This document shows positions 31,581 to 43,004 of a stretch of DNA of 64,000 bases, piece by piece (positions within the stretch are counted from its first letter, which is position 1; each line of letters begins with the position of its first letter). The stretch lies in the NCBI RefSeq assembly GCF_028372415.1, contig NC_092872.1, forward strand, positions 554,234,705 to 554,298,704, read 5' to 3'. Below the pieces are notes generated by a model. The model saw only the letters and a program-made list of their open reading frames with translations. It did no database searches and was not told the origin of the DNA. Position numbers and translations under genes: made by a program. The stretch comes from Notamacropus eugenii (taxonomy: Eukaryota > Chordata > Mammalia > Diprotodontia > Macropodidae).

Positions 31581-31839
31581 GGTTTTTTTTTTTGAACATC
31601 CTTGTAATGATGATTCTGACAGAATATAACAGCCTATAATTCAGGGAAAATAACTCATCCAAGGTTTTGCCATCACTTCTGTGAATTTTGGAGAACAAAC
31701 TCACTGCATATGGACCTGTAGGCACAGATGCTTCACACCTCCTGTTTCTTCTACCCAGCTTCCAGGTAAATGAGGCCCTACATGACCTCTTTCTGCCGAA
31801 TTTCTTTCTGCAGCTGTGGCATACTGAAAAAAACCCCTA

Positions 31840-31985
31840 CCACCAACAGCAGTAACAACACAGGATTTAGGAGTTACCTGGGTCTGAGTTCCAGCTCTGT
31901 CACCTATTAGTTCTGTAACCTTGAGGAAGACCTTAGATGACGTTAATGGTCCCTTCCAGGTCCAAATCTTATAAAATATAGTTTT
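31840..31985 (+). repeat. MIR SINE
   Basis: ACCTGGGTCTGAGTTCCAGC, TCTGTCACCTATTAGTTCTG, TGGTCCCTTCCAGGTCCAAA. Confidence 0.75.
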
Positions 31986-32092
31986 TGAGCAGCATGTTTT
32001 CTTAAACATAGAATGAATGGAATATATACTCTCACTGGCATGAATTATCTTTTGTCTCTATTTCCATGGCCAAACATCATGCTTAGGATATT

Positions 32093-32355
32093 TTTTGTTG
32101 TTGTTGAGTTGTTTTTCAGTCATGTCTGACTCTTTGTGACCCCATCTTGTTTTTTCTTGGCAAAGATACTGGAGTGATTTTCCATTTCCTTCTGCAGCTC
32201 ATTTTATAGATGAGGAAACTGAGGCAAACAAGGTTAAGTGACTTGCCCAGGGTCACATAGCTGGTAAGTGTCTGAGGCCAGATTTGAACTCAGGATGAAG
32301 AATCTTCCTGACTTCAACTTTGACACTCTCTCCACTGTGCCAACTAGCTGTCCAT
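32093..32355 (-). mobile_element. MAR1-like CORE-SINE, full length
   Basis: Tail TTGTTGTTGTTGAGTTG, TTTCTTGGCAAAGATACTGG, AAGTGACTTGCCCAGGGTCA, TTTGAACTCAGGATGAAGAA, head CCACTGTGCCAACTAGCTGT. Confidence 0.93.
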
Positions 32356-32404
32356 GCTTAAGATATACATAAAATATGTGTGATTGCTTGACTGATTTCT
32401 AGTT

Positions 32405-32555
32405 GTTAGCTTCAATCTATGAAGATGACTCCCTCATCTATATCTTTATTCTAGACTTTTTTCTTGAATTCCAGACCAGCATTTCTAACTGCCTACTGTA
32501 TATCACCATTGATATATCACCCACAACTATCATTGCATTCAGCATGTTGTAACAG
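32405..32555 (+). repeat. L2 LINE fragment
   Basis: GAAGATGACTCCCTCATCTA, TTTCTAACTGCCTACTGTAT, ATTGCATTCAGCATGTTG, equivalent to the L2 part before the main segment at 6480. Confidence 0.55.
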
Positions 32556-33190
32556 TAAGCACCCCTACACATACAGGAGGGCCTGCTATCATAGGTTCTT
32601 TGGACTTCTCTAGAAGGAAAGGCAACTTTTGAGGGGTTAACAATCACTTTATTCAAGCACATGTATCATTCAGTTAGTTCAGAGGAAAAAGTCAGCACCC
32701 TGAACTTCAGAGAAAATACAGAGAAATCAAAGATCAACAAACATGACTTCCTCTGTCTGACCATAATCAATACATACATCATAATTCAACAGATATGTCC
32801 AACTGTCTGACCATAGTTACCAGAGAGGGAAACATCAACATCTGGGTTTTCAAAGTTGATGGGGCTCCTTAGCGGCTTCCCAGAGTATTAGTCTGGCCAA
32901 ACAAACACTTTCAGTCAGTAAGCCCCAAAATAAAATCTCACCCTCCAAGTATCTATACACTTTTCAGAGCCAGAGGGCATGACCCTCTGACCTAGTGCCT
33001 CAACAGATAAAACAAAAGGTACTTGGGACCCTCCTACAAAACAACTCCCCTAATAAAGCTTCCCTCAATGGGCAGGCCCATCAACGGGTGAGAAAGATCT
33101 TCTTTAATCACATTCAAATATAGGCATTATACTTACTAAAACAAAAAACAGCCAAAGATCCTACTTTGCTTGGCTTTACACGTCTAAAAC
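32556..33190. repeat. possible LTR-derived sequence, unresolved
   Basis: No L1/L2/MIR signature. GGGGTTAACAATCACTTTATT and AGTCAGCACCCTGAACTTCA recall LTR-type dispersed repeats of marsupials, but ends and target duplications are not identifiable. The alternative is unique sequence. Confidence 0.3.
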
Positions 33191-33269
33191 AAGACTATTA
33201 TAGCCTTAACTTATTATTCTTCCTAATTTCACTCTTTTCATATATGATACCACCATTCACTTCCTTTTC

Positions 33270-33475
33270 CATATTTTTCCCATGACTTTTCCTTTACCTT
33301 TATATAATGTATCATATCCAGTCAATCCAGTTACCAGATCCTCTCTATTCTATTTTCCCAATATCTCTTGGATCTCTTACTTTCTCTCTACTCCCACAAC
33401 CAACATAACAGTGAAGCCTCTAATTGCCATCTTCCCAGACTAAAGAAACAATATTCTTGCAGATTTTTTTTAACA
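33270..33475 (+). repeat. L2 LINE fragment
   Basis: CCAGTCAATCCAGTTACCAG, ATCCTCTCTATTCTATTTTC, ACTCCCACAACCAACATAAC. Confidence 0.65.
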
Positions 33476-33585
33476 CACTTCCCACTGTATCCTTACCCCT
33501 CATCTTTCATAAAGTCATCCCTTATAAGGAGGAAGAAAGAGAGAACAACAAAAAAAAGGAAAACTTTCTAACCCATTGGGACAGA

Positions 33586-33790
33586 TGGGACAGCTAGGTG
33601 GTGCAGGGGACAGACCCTAATGCTGAGAAAGATTGAAGGCAAAAGTAAAAGGAGATAGATGAAGATGAGACTTTCTAAGTCTAAACATCATGATAGAGTA
33701 CTGAGTTAGAAACCAAGGGATCTCTGTTTGAATATAGACGTATGACTTTGTACTGTATTGTCCTACTTGTGTGTCTTTAGATAGTGTCAA
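33586..33790 (+). repeat. mosaic segment built from nearby pieces
   Basis: It starts with a MAR1-like head (GGGACAGCTAGGTGGTGCAG). 33671-33749 is a near copy of 35464-35542 (4 differences in 79 bases). 33750-33780 resembles 34262-34292 (27 of 31 bases). Confidence 0.65.
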
Positions 33791-34029
33791 GGAAGCTAAG
33801 CACATGAACTTGGAGAGGCTTCAGGAGACAGTGGTGGATAGAAGAGCCTTAAGTGCTATGATCCATAGGACATCAAAGAATCAGAAATTACTGAACACAA
33901 AACCAAAGAAAAGTCTGATTGTATCCATAATGTTCTACATACTGAGTGCTCTACCATTCTTATGGATATTCTCACCTCATCATCCTTCCAATTTGACTTT
34001 TACTAACTGGAAAAATATATTTTTTTCCT

Positions 34030-34610
34030 TTAGCATAGATATGGTAATATCACTCCTTTGCTAAGAACAAACCCAAACCAAAAGTCCAATGACTGTCTCT
34101 TGCCTACCAAAAATACAAATAAAACAAGGCAATCAAGGTCTTAGACAATTTGGCACAAGTCTATCTTATAATGGAGCTCAGCTTATATAGGAGCTCATAT
34201 CCCTCCTTTCTATGTACTCAACATTGTGGTCAAAAGGAGTAATTCTTTGTCCTCAAAACATGTACTGTGTTGTCCTACATGTGTGCCTTTACTCAGGCTT
34301 TGCTTATGTCTGAAATGTCCTCCTTCTTCCTCTTGATTTCCTGATCTTTTAAAATCCAATTTAAATACCACCTTAAAACCCTTCCCCTTTGTACTTCCAC
34401 ATAGCATTTTGTGTCACCTCTGTGATACACTTATTGTGTAATATTGCTTATTGTAGTTGTGTGTTTGTGTCTTATCTCCCTACTGGATTGTAAATTCCCT
34501 GAGCACTAGAACTGCTTCATCTCCAATGGATCTGGCACTGAACACACTGCCCAGAATATAGTATGACCCTACCAAATATTTGTTGTATGTGAGTCTGCTG
34601 AATAGTTAGA
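34030..34610 (+). repeat. L2 LINE 3' segment
   Basis: AGGCAATCAAGGTCTTAGAC, ATGTGTGCCTTTACTCAGGC, TTGCTTATGTCTGAAATGTC, TACTGGATTGTAAATTCCCT, CACTGCCCAGAATATAGTAT. Confidence 0.75.
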
Positions 34611-34955
34611 CTTCAAATTTATATCTCCATTGTCTTTGCATCTGAATAACGCTTTTCTGATTTTCAAAAAACACTTTAAAATCTAATTATGTCTCTCAAA
34701 AGTCAGATGTAATTTTACCACTCTATTTCTACTTTTCTTCCATATTTCAATTAGTGCAATCATATATGACACATCACCAATGCCAACTCACAGCATTATC
34801 ACACAATTATATAAATGAGCACATTTGCATCCACATTTCTAATTGTCTTATCAACACTCAAACTGTGTATACATTTGACTGAAACATTCTCTATTTATGG
34901 AATAAGCGGAGGGAAAAAAAAGATGAATGAATGCAGATTTCAGAGACATACTAAC
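34611..34955. other. unique AT-rich sequence
   Basis: No recognised repeat. The plus-strand frame at 34815-35114 crosses two repeats and has no domain. Confidence 0.4.
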
Positions 34956-34959
34956 TATG

Positions 34960-35025
34960 CTTGGAGACTCAGAACTACACAACAAAAAACATTTGCCTGG
35001 GAGGCAGAAGACCTGAGTTCCAGAA
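34960..35025 (+). repeat. MIR 5' fragment
   Basis: GCCTGGGAGGCAGAAGACCT followed by GAGTTCCAG. Confidence 0.55.
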
Positions 35026-35150
35026 AATACATTTCAGTTCAGGAGATTTTATTAAGCACCCATGATATGCCGGGTATTGAGTTTGGTCCTGAAGAACACA
35101 AAACAACAATTTAAGTGTCTCTGTCCTTAAAGAACTAATTTTCTGCTAGA
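35026..35150 (-). repeat. L2 3' end, antisense
   Basis: TTTTATTAAGCACCCATGAT, ATGCCGGGTATTGAGTTTGG, CTTAAAGAACTAATTTTCTG. Confidence 0.65.
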
Positions 35151-35164
35151 AACACTCGTAATAC

Positions 35165-35385
35165 TTCTACACGACTGGTTTTCTGGTTTATGAAGTATCT
35201 TTTCCACAAAAGCCCTGAAAGGTAGCTAAATGAAAGATTTCATTTATAGTTTAGGAATAAGGAATCTGAGTCTCAGAGAGGTTATATAAATTATTCAGGA
35301 TCACAAAGCTGCTAAGTAGCAGAGATGGGACACAAATTTCAGTTTCTTGATTCTAACTCCAGTTCTTTCCAGAAAACTGTTATGC
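35165..35385 (-). repeat. MIR/THER-type SINE
   Basis: GTATCTTTTCCACAAAAGCC, AGGAATCTGAGTCTCAGAGA, CAGGATCACAAAGCTGCTAA, GTAGCAGAGATGGGACACAA. Confidence 0.75.
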
Positions 35386-35394
35386 GTTTCAACA

Positions 35395-35480
35395 TTTAGT
35401 TCCTTTGAGACTCAGTTCGGAACTTTGTGAAGTTATGGGGTTGGATTTGATGAACTCTAAGATCTTTCTAAGTCTAAGCA
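35395..35480 (+). repeat. MIR 3' end
   Basis: TGAGACTCAGTTCGGAACTT, GGGGTTGGATTTGATGAACT, CTAAGATCTTTCTAAGTCTA. Confidence 0.65.
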
Positions 35481-35484
35481 TCAT

Positions 35485-35625
35485 GATAGAGTATTGAGTT
35501 AGAAACCAAAGGATCTCTGTTTGAATATAGACATATGACTTTAAGTAAGTCACTTAACCACTGTGGGGCTCAGTTTCTTTATCTTTAAAATGAGTTAGAC
35601 TAGTTGCCTAGAAGGTCCCCAAGTT
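35485..35625 (+). repeat. MIR SINE
   Basis: GATCTCTGTTTGAATATAGA, AGTAAGTCACTTAACCACTG, GGGGCTCAGTTTCTTTATCT. It abuts the previous MIR; the junction is what was copied to 33671. Confidence 0.8.
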
Positions 35626-35782
35626 TCCTTCATACTATAACCATCAATATGTGATGTCTGTGTATCTTTGTATCTATATAAAATATCATTTTATTGTTCT
35701 GTGATGGTTACTAGGATCTACAATAATCTTAGCCTGATAGAAGAGGATGGTTGTCTAAGATCCTTTCTGAATCCCTTGTAGT

Positions 35783-35825
35783 GATAGACAGTGCTTATAA
35801 GAAACTATTAAGGATTGTAGGATTT
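35783..35825 (+). repeat. short direct repeat, left copy
   Basis: AGTGCTTATAAGAA and a following similar stretch recur at 36115-36155, on the far side of the MAR1-like SINE. Confidence 0.4.
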
Positions 35826-35852
35826 AGAACTGTGTTAAACCCTTTGTTTTGG

Positions 35853-36105
35853 AGTAGCTGGTTGGTTCAGTGGTTAGAGTGCTAGGCCTTGAGTCAGACT
35901 TGTCTTTGTGGTTCAGGTCTGGCCTCAGACACATACTAACTGTGTGACCCTGGGCAAGTCACTTAACTCTGTTTGCCTCTGTTCCCTCATCTGTAAAATG
36001 AGCTAGAGAAGAAAATGGCAAAGCATTCCAAGACCTTTGCCAAGAACCTCAAATAGGATCATGAAAAGTTGAACATGACTGAAAACAACTGAACAACAAT
36101 AATTT
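35853..36105 (+). mobile_element. MAR1-like CORE-SINE
   Basis: GTAGCTGGTTGGTTCAGTGG, GACCCTGGGCAAGTCACTTA, AAAATGGCAAAGCATTCCAA, tail ACTGAAAACAACTGAACAAC. Confidence 0.93.
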
Positions 36106-36109
36106 GAGA

Positions 36110-36155
36110 GATGGAGAGTGCTTATAAGAAGTCATTACTTAAGAATATAGGGTGA
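36110..36155 (+). repeat. short direct repeat, right copy
   Basis: GAGTGCTTATAAGAAGTCAT matches 35783-35825 in part. It is either an unusually long target duplication or a local duplication. Confidence 0.4.
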
Positions 36156-36169
36156 TCATAGCATTTATA

Positions 36170-36315
36170 ACTTCATTAAACTGTTTCATTTTACAAATGA
36201 AGAAACTAAGGCTCAGAGATGGCAAGTGATCCATCCAAGGAAAGAAACATAGTTGGCAAGTGGCAGAGTTATAATCTAAAAAGATGTCCTCTGATTCCAA
36301 ATTCAGTAATCTTTC
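36170..36315 (-). repeat. MIR SINE
   Basis: CATTTTACAAATGAAGAAAC, AAGGCTCAGAGATGGCAAGT, TTGGCAAGTGGCAGAGTTAT. Confidence 0.8.
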
Positions 36316-36371
36316 TTTGTAACCCAGAGACATTTTCCTCCTCCCTACCTCCCATCCCTCCCACACTCACA

Positions 36372-36377
36372 CACATA

Positions 36378-36421
<44 letters not shown>
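36372..36421. repeat. (CA)n microsatellite
   Basis: ACACATACACACATACACAC then a pure CA run. Confidence 0.97.
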
Positions 36422-36424
<3 letters not shown>

Positions 36425-37611
36425 AGACTTCCTTTTATTCAATCCTAAGAAAAAGAAAGGGACTTAGTCTAGATGGAGATCTTTTAAAAGTTAAAAACAA
36501 TAATAATAAAACTAACCAAGCCAGAAACGCCCCCCTCCCCAACCACAACAAAATCAGGCAGTCAATGGCCTGCCACCCCCACCCCTCTCTCCCTAGCCTG
36601 CAGACTGACAGAATCAAAAAAAGCTGTTAAAATACTCGTTAAGAACTGAAAGCCATCTGCTTGAACCTGCTCTCTCTGGTTTCAAATGGTTGTAGATAAA
36701 GCAGGAGACTGTTCCTGCCCAGATCACCGAGCTGATGCTGAAATAAAAGCTGAGAAATTAATGGTTAAATGTGGTGAGGAAATGAAAAGTTAACCTTTCC
36801 CATCTTGAATGGATAATCATGGCTATCCCTCGTTTCTTAGACTGTACTTATTTTGGCTTCTCACTTGGCTTCTACCTTCCAAGATGCCCCACATTTTGAG
36901 CTTTCCACTTCTTTCCTCTCTCACCCTTCACCCAACGGGTGAGTCTTTGTTTGGCTTTGGGCAGACAGGGAGAGATAACAAAAATCCGAGAGATGAATGT
37001 CAAAGTTACAACCTTTATTACAACCTTCAAGGAAGGAAAGGAGATGGGAATACCTGACCTGGGCAGGCTTCCCTTTGGAAGCCTTGTTGAGCTGGGAAGT
37101 GAATGCTGGAATGTTTCAACTTTCAGGGCTAGCGAGGTTCAGATTTATAGTCAGTCTGTTTATACTATATCATGTGTGGTAGCATAGGATATCAAAGAAA
37201 GGGGTTCTACAGGGCTACCACCAGTTTCCATGAAAAATGGCTCCTCTTCTCATGCATGGCATTCTAATGCAGCACAGATGGAAACTGGGGCTTTTCGGTT
37301 TTACTATTTCTGTACATCACACAGGCCATAAATACTCCCCAAATCAGCAGTGATTTCTAAGGTTCCATATAACCGACTTTACCAGGATCAGCTGCTGCAG
37401 TTTATGTGTTCCCCCAGAGAAAAGCTGCCCAAGCTCCCAGGTTTTATAGACCATTTCAGGGAGACCTCACAAATAAAAATGGATGGAAAGTATGGCCCAT
37501 ATTTTTAATATCCACATAGTTAATACCGCATTTGCTTATCCCAGTTTACATTCATCAGTTGTATGTTGTACTGGCTCGTTTCTTGCCAAAGCCCAGGTTT
37601 AGCCACAGTGA
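36422..37611. other. 1.2-kb repeat-free block, candidate conserved non-coding DNA
   Basis: No transposon signature. Low-complexity C-rich DNA at 36530-36600. Contains GCCATAAATA (CDX/HOX-like, near 37329) and CAGCTGCTG (E-box, near 37389). Overlapping frames (36809-37187) lack domains. Confidence 0.35.
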
Positions 37612-37790
37612 TCTAGGTTAGTACAGTTGGAAAACACCTTGGAGATCATCTAATCCCGAAATCTCATTTTACAGATGAGGAAACTGAGGCCCAGAAAATG
37701 GAAATGACATATTCAAGCTCATAGAGCTGACTTTGTTAATGACAGAGCAGGAATCTGAGCCAAGCACTCCTGACACAACTAGTCTAGTGT
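37612..37790 (-). repeat. MIR SINE
   Basis: GGAGATCATCTAATCCCGAA, CATTTTACAGATGAGGAAAC, TGAGGCCCAGAAAATGGAAA. Confidence 0.88.
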
Positions 37791-37799
37791 TGTTTCTTA

Positions 37800-38052
37800 C
37801 TATGTTGTTGCTGTTTAGTCATTTCAGTTGTATCTGACTCTTTGTGATTCCATTTGGGGGTTTCTTGGCAAAGATATTAGAGTGGTTTGCCATTTCCTCC
37901 TCCAGTTCATTTTTCACAGATGAGCAAATTGAGGCAAACAACTTGTCCAAGATCATACAGACAATAAGTATGAAACCAGATTTGAACCTAAGAAGCTGAG
38001 TCTTCCTGACTCCAGGCCTAGCACTCTATCCACTGTGCCACCTAGCTACCCA
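37800..38052 (-). mobile_element. MAR1-like CORE-SINE, full length
   Basis: CTATGTTGTTGCTGTTTAGT, TTTCTTGGCAAAGATATTAG, TTTGAACCTAAGAAGCTGAG, head CACTGTGCCACCTAGCTACC. Confidence 0.92.
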
Positions 38053-38119
38053 CTTCCAACTATACCCCATTTCAAATCTTTTCAAAGCATATATAAGTCT
38101 TTTAGAGCATTAGTTATAC

Positions 38120-38320
38120 ATCCAAACACAACTGTATATATGTACATATGTACACATATGCAGACATACATACACATATCTGTATATATCTGTATATATA
38201 CATGTACACATATCTGTATATATACATGTGCACATATATGTGTATGTATATATGTATATGTCTATATATACATATCTATACATACATATATACATGAATA
38301 TATGTGTGTATATATAGCAC
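38120..38320. repeat. TA/TG/CA-rich microsatellite
   Basis: Mixed TATACA, TATGTA and TATCTG units. Confidence 0.93.
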
Positions 38321-39313
38321 ATGCCTTAAAGGTCCTTATCCCGATTCCTATAATTACTGATAAGTCATGTCTGAACAGTGTAGTTACAATGTTCTACAGT
38401 GTTCTTCAGGCTATTTTCCTTATGCTATAGCTCAGGAGCCCCCACTGGGTTGCTCCTTGCCATGATTATCAGTGGATATCAATTAGATAGACATAGATAG
38501 GTAAGTGGCTTTTAGAAAGGGGTATCTACCAGGATTTTAGAGTGAGAACAGCTGGTTTAAAAAAAAATCCTCACAAAAATCTATGGCATACTCTCCCAGA
38601 AATATATACAGTCCTGGGTAAAATAGGCTCAGATTAGAGCACTTGTCACAAAGGGACAGTTCACAGATCATATAAATCCTTTTGCTGAAGTCCCCAAGAT
38701 GTTCCCCTCAGTTATAGCACAGTATTTTTTTTTGTTCACTCTTTGTAGAGCCTTGAATATGTCCAGGCTTCTTCTGTGTCCTGACGGAGACACTGTTTTC
38801 AGATGTTCCTGATATTATTAGGATAGAACACTGATGGGAAGTCCAAAATCTTCCAGAGACTTCAAAGCTTGCAAAGTTCCCCTTTGACTAAAGTGGGCTG
38901 GAGAGCAAGATAGAAACCTCATCCAAAGGCACAGTTCTTTTCCCTCAAATGATGGTTTCCCAGAGGTTCCAGTAAAACACCCTCTCTTCTCCATTGCCAT
39001 GATATTTTGAGCTCTCAACCAGCTTTCTGGTTTTATATAGGCTTGAGGATTTTACCAAGTTCCTTACCCTATGTTAACAGACTTCTTGGCCAAGCCAATT
39101 GAGATTCCTCTGATTAATTCAAGGTTTCCAAGTCTTGTCCAAACTCAGTGAACAGTTGAGATTTTTTTCTTTCTCACTTGATTATGGTATAGCATATTGT
39201 CACTTTCTTTAAGTGGGATGGAGGGACTAGAAAAATTTAAACTGTTCCTCTTAAGGTTCTAGAGATAACCATGAGGGGTTTGAGTTTCCAGTACTGTCCT
39301 CCTGAGGTCACAT
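38321..39313. repeat. possible LTR-derived sequence, unresolved
   Basis: No L1/L2/MIR signature over about 1 kb, abutting the probable LTR at 39314. GGTTTTATATAGGCTTG (39031) could be a TATA region read on either strand. I cannot define ends or confirm retroviral origin. Confidence 0.3.
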
Positions 39314-39837
39314 TGTAATGGTAATTTAAAAGGGAAGGTGATTCCCATTCATTAATAGATCCATGTGACCTGCAGGTCACATGGAAGTCTGAGTCACATG
39401 GAGCCTGTGGTGGGAGGAATTTGCTGAACTAGTGGAACAGGAAGGGTAGAACAGGAAGAAGAAGAGCTAGAGCAGAGCTGAAAGAAAATTAGTCATGAGA
39501 GCAGTCAGAGCTAGGAAGGCTGCAGGTAAGCAGGCTGCTGGCTAGTGTGAATGAAAGAGCTTGTTTGTAATTTTGTTTAAGGGACCCTGCTTGTGATTTG
39601 TCTAATGAAGCTTCTTTGTGGGAAGCCCAGCAGGGGGAAGGCTTGGGGATGGTGTTGTCCTCTGCATTATTATTGTATATAGATTTTTATTACTATGTTG
39701 GATTTGGCTTTCTGGTGTCTGAAAAAAATGTTTTGGTTCTGTCTTTCATGTGGAGTCTGTTGTATTTCATGATTCAGAATTGTGCCAGGATATTCGTGGC
39801 CTCTGTAGGTGCTGGTGAATGTTGCATTGGCACCAAA
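39314..39837 (+). mobile_element. probable solo LTR, copy 1
   Basis: It shares colinear landmarks with the reverse complement of 51528-51943: CATTCATTAAT, TCACATGGAAG, GGAACAGGAAGG, ACTATG-TGGAT-TGGCTTT-TGGTGT, TTGGTTCTGTCTT. The length, lack of coding sequence and dense motif cluster at its left end suit a retroviral-type LTR. Starts TGTAATGG; the end is uncertain. It could instead be a different dispersed repeat class. Confidence 0.5.
39361..39401. promoter_or_regulatory. E-box/nuclear-receptor palindrome cluster in LTR-like repeat
   Basis: 39361-39384 is a perfect 24-bp palindrome: CCATGTGACCTG and its exact reverse complement. It contains two CATGTG/CACATG E-boxes and an everted TGACCT-GC-AGGTCA pair. 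A further TCACATGG follows at 39394-39401. The TCACATG form matches MITF/TFE-type M-boxes. Confidence 0.5.
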
Positions 39838-40221
39838 CACATCCAGTGTGCTACTCCCAAATATGAATCAATCAACTGACATCAATTAGTTTTTTCTAAA
39901 GGGCTATTTATAGAAAAGATATAGTAAAGAAAGAAACTACATAAACATTCTCCCAACCAGGAACACAAACATACTCTTCCCTTGTATAAATAAGGACCTT
40001 TGAAAGAATGGGTTTATACTTAAAGGACAATGGTAGTAAGGAATATGTATACAGGACAAAAATCCTCCCACCCCAGAAGACCTTTTATACATGAAATCAT
40101 TAGAAGGGTCTCCTTTAGGTGCAGCTTACTGTTGAGCTTCAAGGATTAGTACTCTTCTGGAATCCATATCTGGTTCTTCTCTCTGTTAAGCAGAGTCACA
40201 ATCCCTGAAATTACATTTCCT
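39838..40221. repeat. possible LTR-derived sequence, unresolved
   Basis: CTAAAGGGCTATTTATAGAA and CTTAAAGGACAATGGTAGTA look like dispersed-repeat DNA, but I have no second copy in this window. Confidence 0.25.
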
Positions 40222-41869
40222 AACTCATAGGGTTTTTTTTTCTTTTTTTAAAGAAATATTTATATACTATTTAATTTTTCCCTTGTTACATGTAAAAACA
40301 ATTTTTAACATTTGTTTGCAAAACCTTCAGTTCCAAATTCTCTCCCTTTCACTCTCATCGACCCACCTCATTGAGAAGGCAAACAATTTGATTGAGGCTA
40401 TACATGTGCAGCCATACAAAACACTTCCATAATAGTCATATTGTTAAAAAAAAGAACAGCCAAAAAAACCCCTCAAGAAAAATAAAGTAAAAAAGAATAC
40501 TTCAATCTGAATTCGGGCATCATCAGTTCTTTGGGGATGGATAGCATTTTTCATTATACGTCCTTCAGAACTGTCTTGGATCACTATATTGCTAAGAATA
40601 GCTAAGTCATTCACAGTTGATTGTAGTACGGTATTGCTGTAACTTTACATCAACTGGTATGTCTTTCCAGGTTTCTCTGAGAGCATCCTGCTCATGATTT
40701 CTTATAATATAATAGTATTCCATCATAATCATATACCACAATTTGTTCAGCCATTCACCAATTGATGGAGAATTTCTAATTTCTAATTCTTTGCCCCAGA
40801 AAAGAGCTGCTATAAATATTATTGGACATATAGGTCCTTTTCCTTTCTTTTTTTTTTTAAATCTCTTTTGGGAGACCTAATAGTGGTATTACTAGCTCAA
40901 AGGGGTATGCATGGTTTTATAATCTGTTGGCCATTATTCCAAATTGCTCTACAGAACCATTAAATCAGTTCACAACGCCATCAACAATCCATTAATGTCT
41001 CATTTTCCCCACATTCCCTCCAATATTTGTCATTTATCTTTGCTGTTCTATAAACCAATCTAATATATATATATATAAGGTAGTATCTCAGAATTGTTTC
41101 AATTCCCATTTCTATAATCATTAGTGAGAGTATTTTTTTCATATGCTTATAGAGAGTTTTGATTACTTCATCAGAAAACTGATCATATCTTTTAATCTTT
41201 TATTAATTAGGGAATGGCTCTCATTTTTATAAATTTGACTCAGTTCTCTATGTGTTTTAGAAATGAGGCCTTTATCAGAGAAACTTGCTTCCACTTTTTT
41301 TCACAGTGACCATTGTTAATTGTATTTCCCTCCATCCTATTCCCCCTGTTTATTCTATTCTCTCTCTCCTTTTACCCTGTGCCTCCTCAAAACTATTTTG
41401 CTACCCCTCCCCCAATCTTCCCTTCCTTCTCTCATGCTTGCACTTCTCTTATCCCCTTTCCCCCTACATTCCTGTAGGATAAGATAGATTTCTATACCCA
41501 ATTGAAAGTGTATGTTATTTCTTTTTTGAGTCCATTCTGATGAGAGTAAGGTTTACTCACTTCCCCTCACCTTGTCCTTTTCCCCCTCCCCTGTAAAAGC
41601 TTTATCATGCCTCTTTTCTGTGAGGTAATTTACCCCATTCTACCTCTCCCTTTCTCTTTCTCCTAGCATGTTTCTCTCCCACCCTTAATTTTATTTTTTA
41701 GATATCATCTCTTCATATTCAACTCATCCCATACCTATGCATATATATTCCTTCTAACTATTCTAAAAATGAGAAAAGTCTTATGGGTTACAAATATCAT
41801 CTTCTGTGTAAGAATGTAAATAGTTTAACTTTAACAAGTCCCCTTATGATTTCTCTTTCCCATTTCCTT

Positions 41870-43004
41870 TTTGTTTCTCTTGAGACTTGTATTTGAAAGT
41901 TAAATTTTCTATTCAGCTCTGGTCTTTTCTTAAGAAAGCTTGAAATTCTTCTATCTCATTAAATGTCTTAAGTGTCCATTTTTTCCCTTAAGAATTATAC
42001 TCAGTTTTTCTGGGTAGGTGAATCTTGATTGTAATCCTAGCTACTTTGATCTCCAGAATATCATATTCCAAACCTTTATATCCTTTAATATAGAAGCTGG
42101 TAGTTCTTGTGATAGCCTGACTGTGGCTCTACCATACTTGAAATGTTTCTTTCTGATTGCTTGCAATATTTTCTCCTTTACCTGGGAACTCTGGAATTTG
42201 ACTATAATATTTGAGAGTTTTCATTTTGGCATCTCTTTCAGGAGGTGATTGGTGGTTTCTTTCAATTTCTGTTTTACGCCCTAGTTCTAGAATGTCAGGG
42301 CAATTTTTCTTGATAATTTCTTGAAAGAGTATGTATAGGCTCTTTTTTTATTAATCATGACTTTTAGGTAGTCCAACAAATTTTAAATTATCTCTCCTGG
42401 ATTTATTTTCCAGCCTAGTTGTTTTTCCAGTGAGTTATTTTACACTGACTTCTATTTTCTTTCATTCTTTTTGTTTTGTTTTATTGTTTCTTCATTTCTC
42501 ATAAAATTATTAGATTCCATTTGCTCCATTTTACTTTTTAAGGAATTATTTTCCGTAGTGAGCTTTTGGATCTCCTTTTCTATTTGATCAGTTTTGCTTT
42601 TTAAGTCATTCTTCTACTCATTTTTTTTTTTGGACCTTTTTTTTTTTTTTTTTTTACCATTTGCCTTAGTCTGTTTTTTAAGGTGCTATTTTTTTTCAGT
42701 ATTTGTATATGTGTGTGTGTGTGTGTGTGTGTATGTCTCTTTTACCAATTATTAACTTGTTTTTCATTATTTTCTTGCATCATTCTCACTTTTCTTCCCA
42801 ATATTTTCTCTACTCCATTTACTTTATTTTCAAAATCCATTGTGAACTTTTCCATGGTGTGAGATCAGTTAGTATTTTTCTAGGAGGCTTTGGATGTAGG
42901 AACTTTGACTTTGTTGTCTTCTTCTGAGGGTGTGCTTTGATCTTTCTTGTCACCACAGTAACTTTCTATGGCCAGATTTTATTTTTTCCTTGTTGTTTGC
43001 TCAT
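41870..43004 (-). pseudogene. L1 ORF1p pseudogene
   Basis: It is colinear with ORF1 at 59458-60544: TTCTCATAAAATTATTAGAT near 42498 (antisense of FMRNQE region) and CTTTACCTGGGAACTCTGGA near 42176 (antisense of FQSSQVKEK). No frame longer than about 80 codons survives; start inferred at 43004 by alignment. Confidence 0.75.
42700..42733. repeat. (TG)n microsatellite within ORF1
   Basis: A GTGTGTGTGT run interrupting the ORF1 coiled-coil coding region. Confidence 0.93.
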
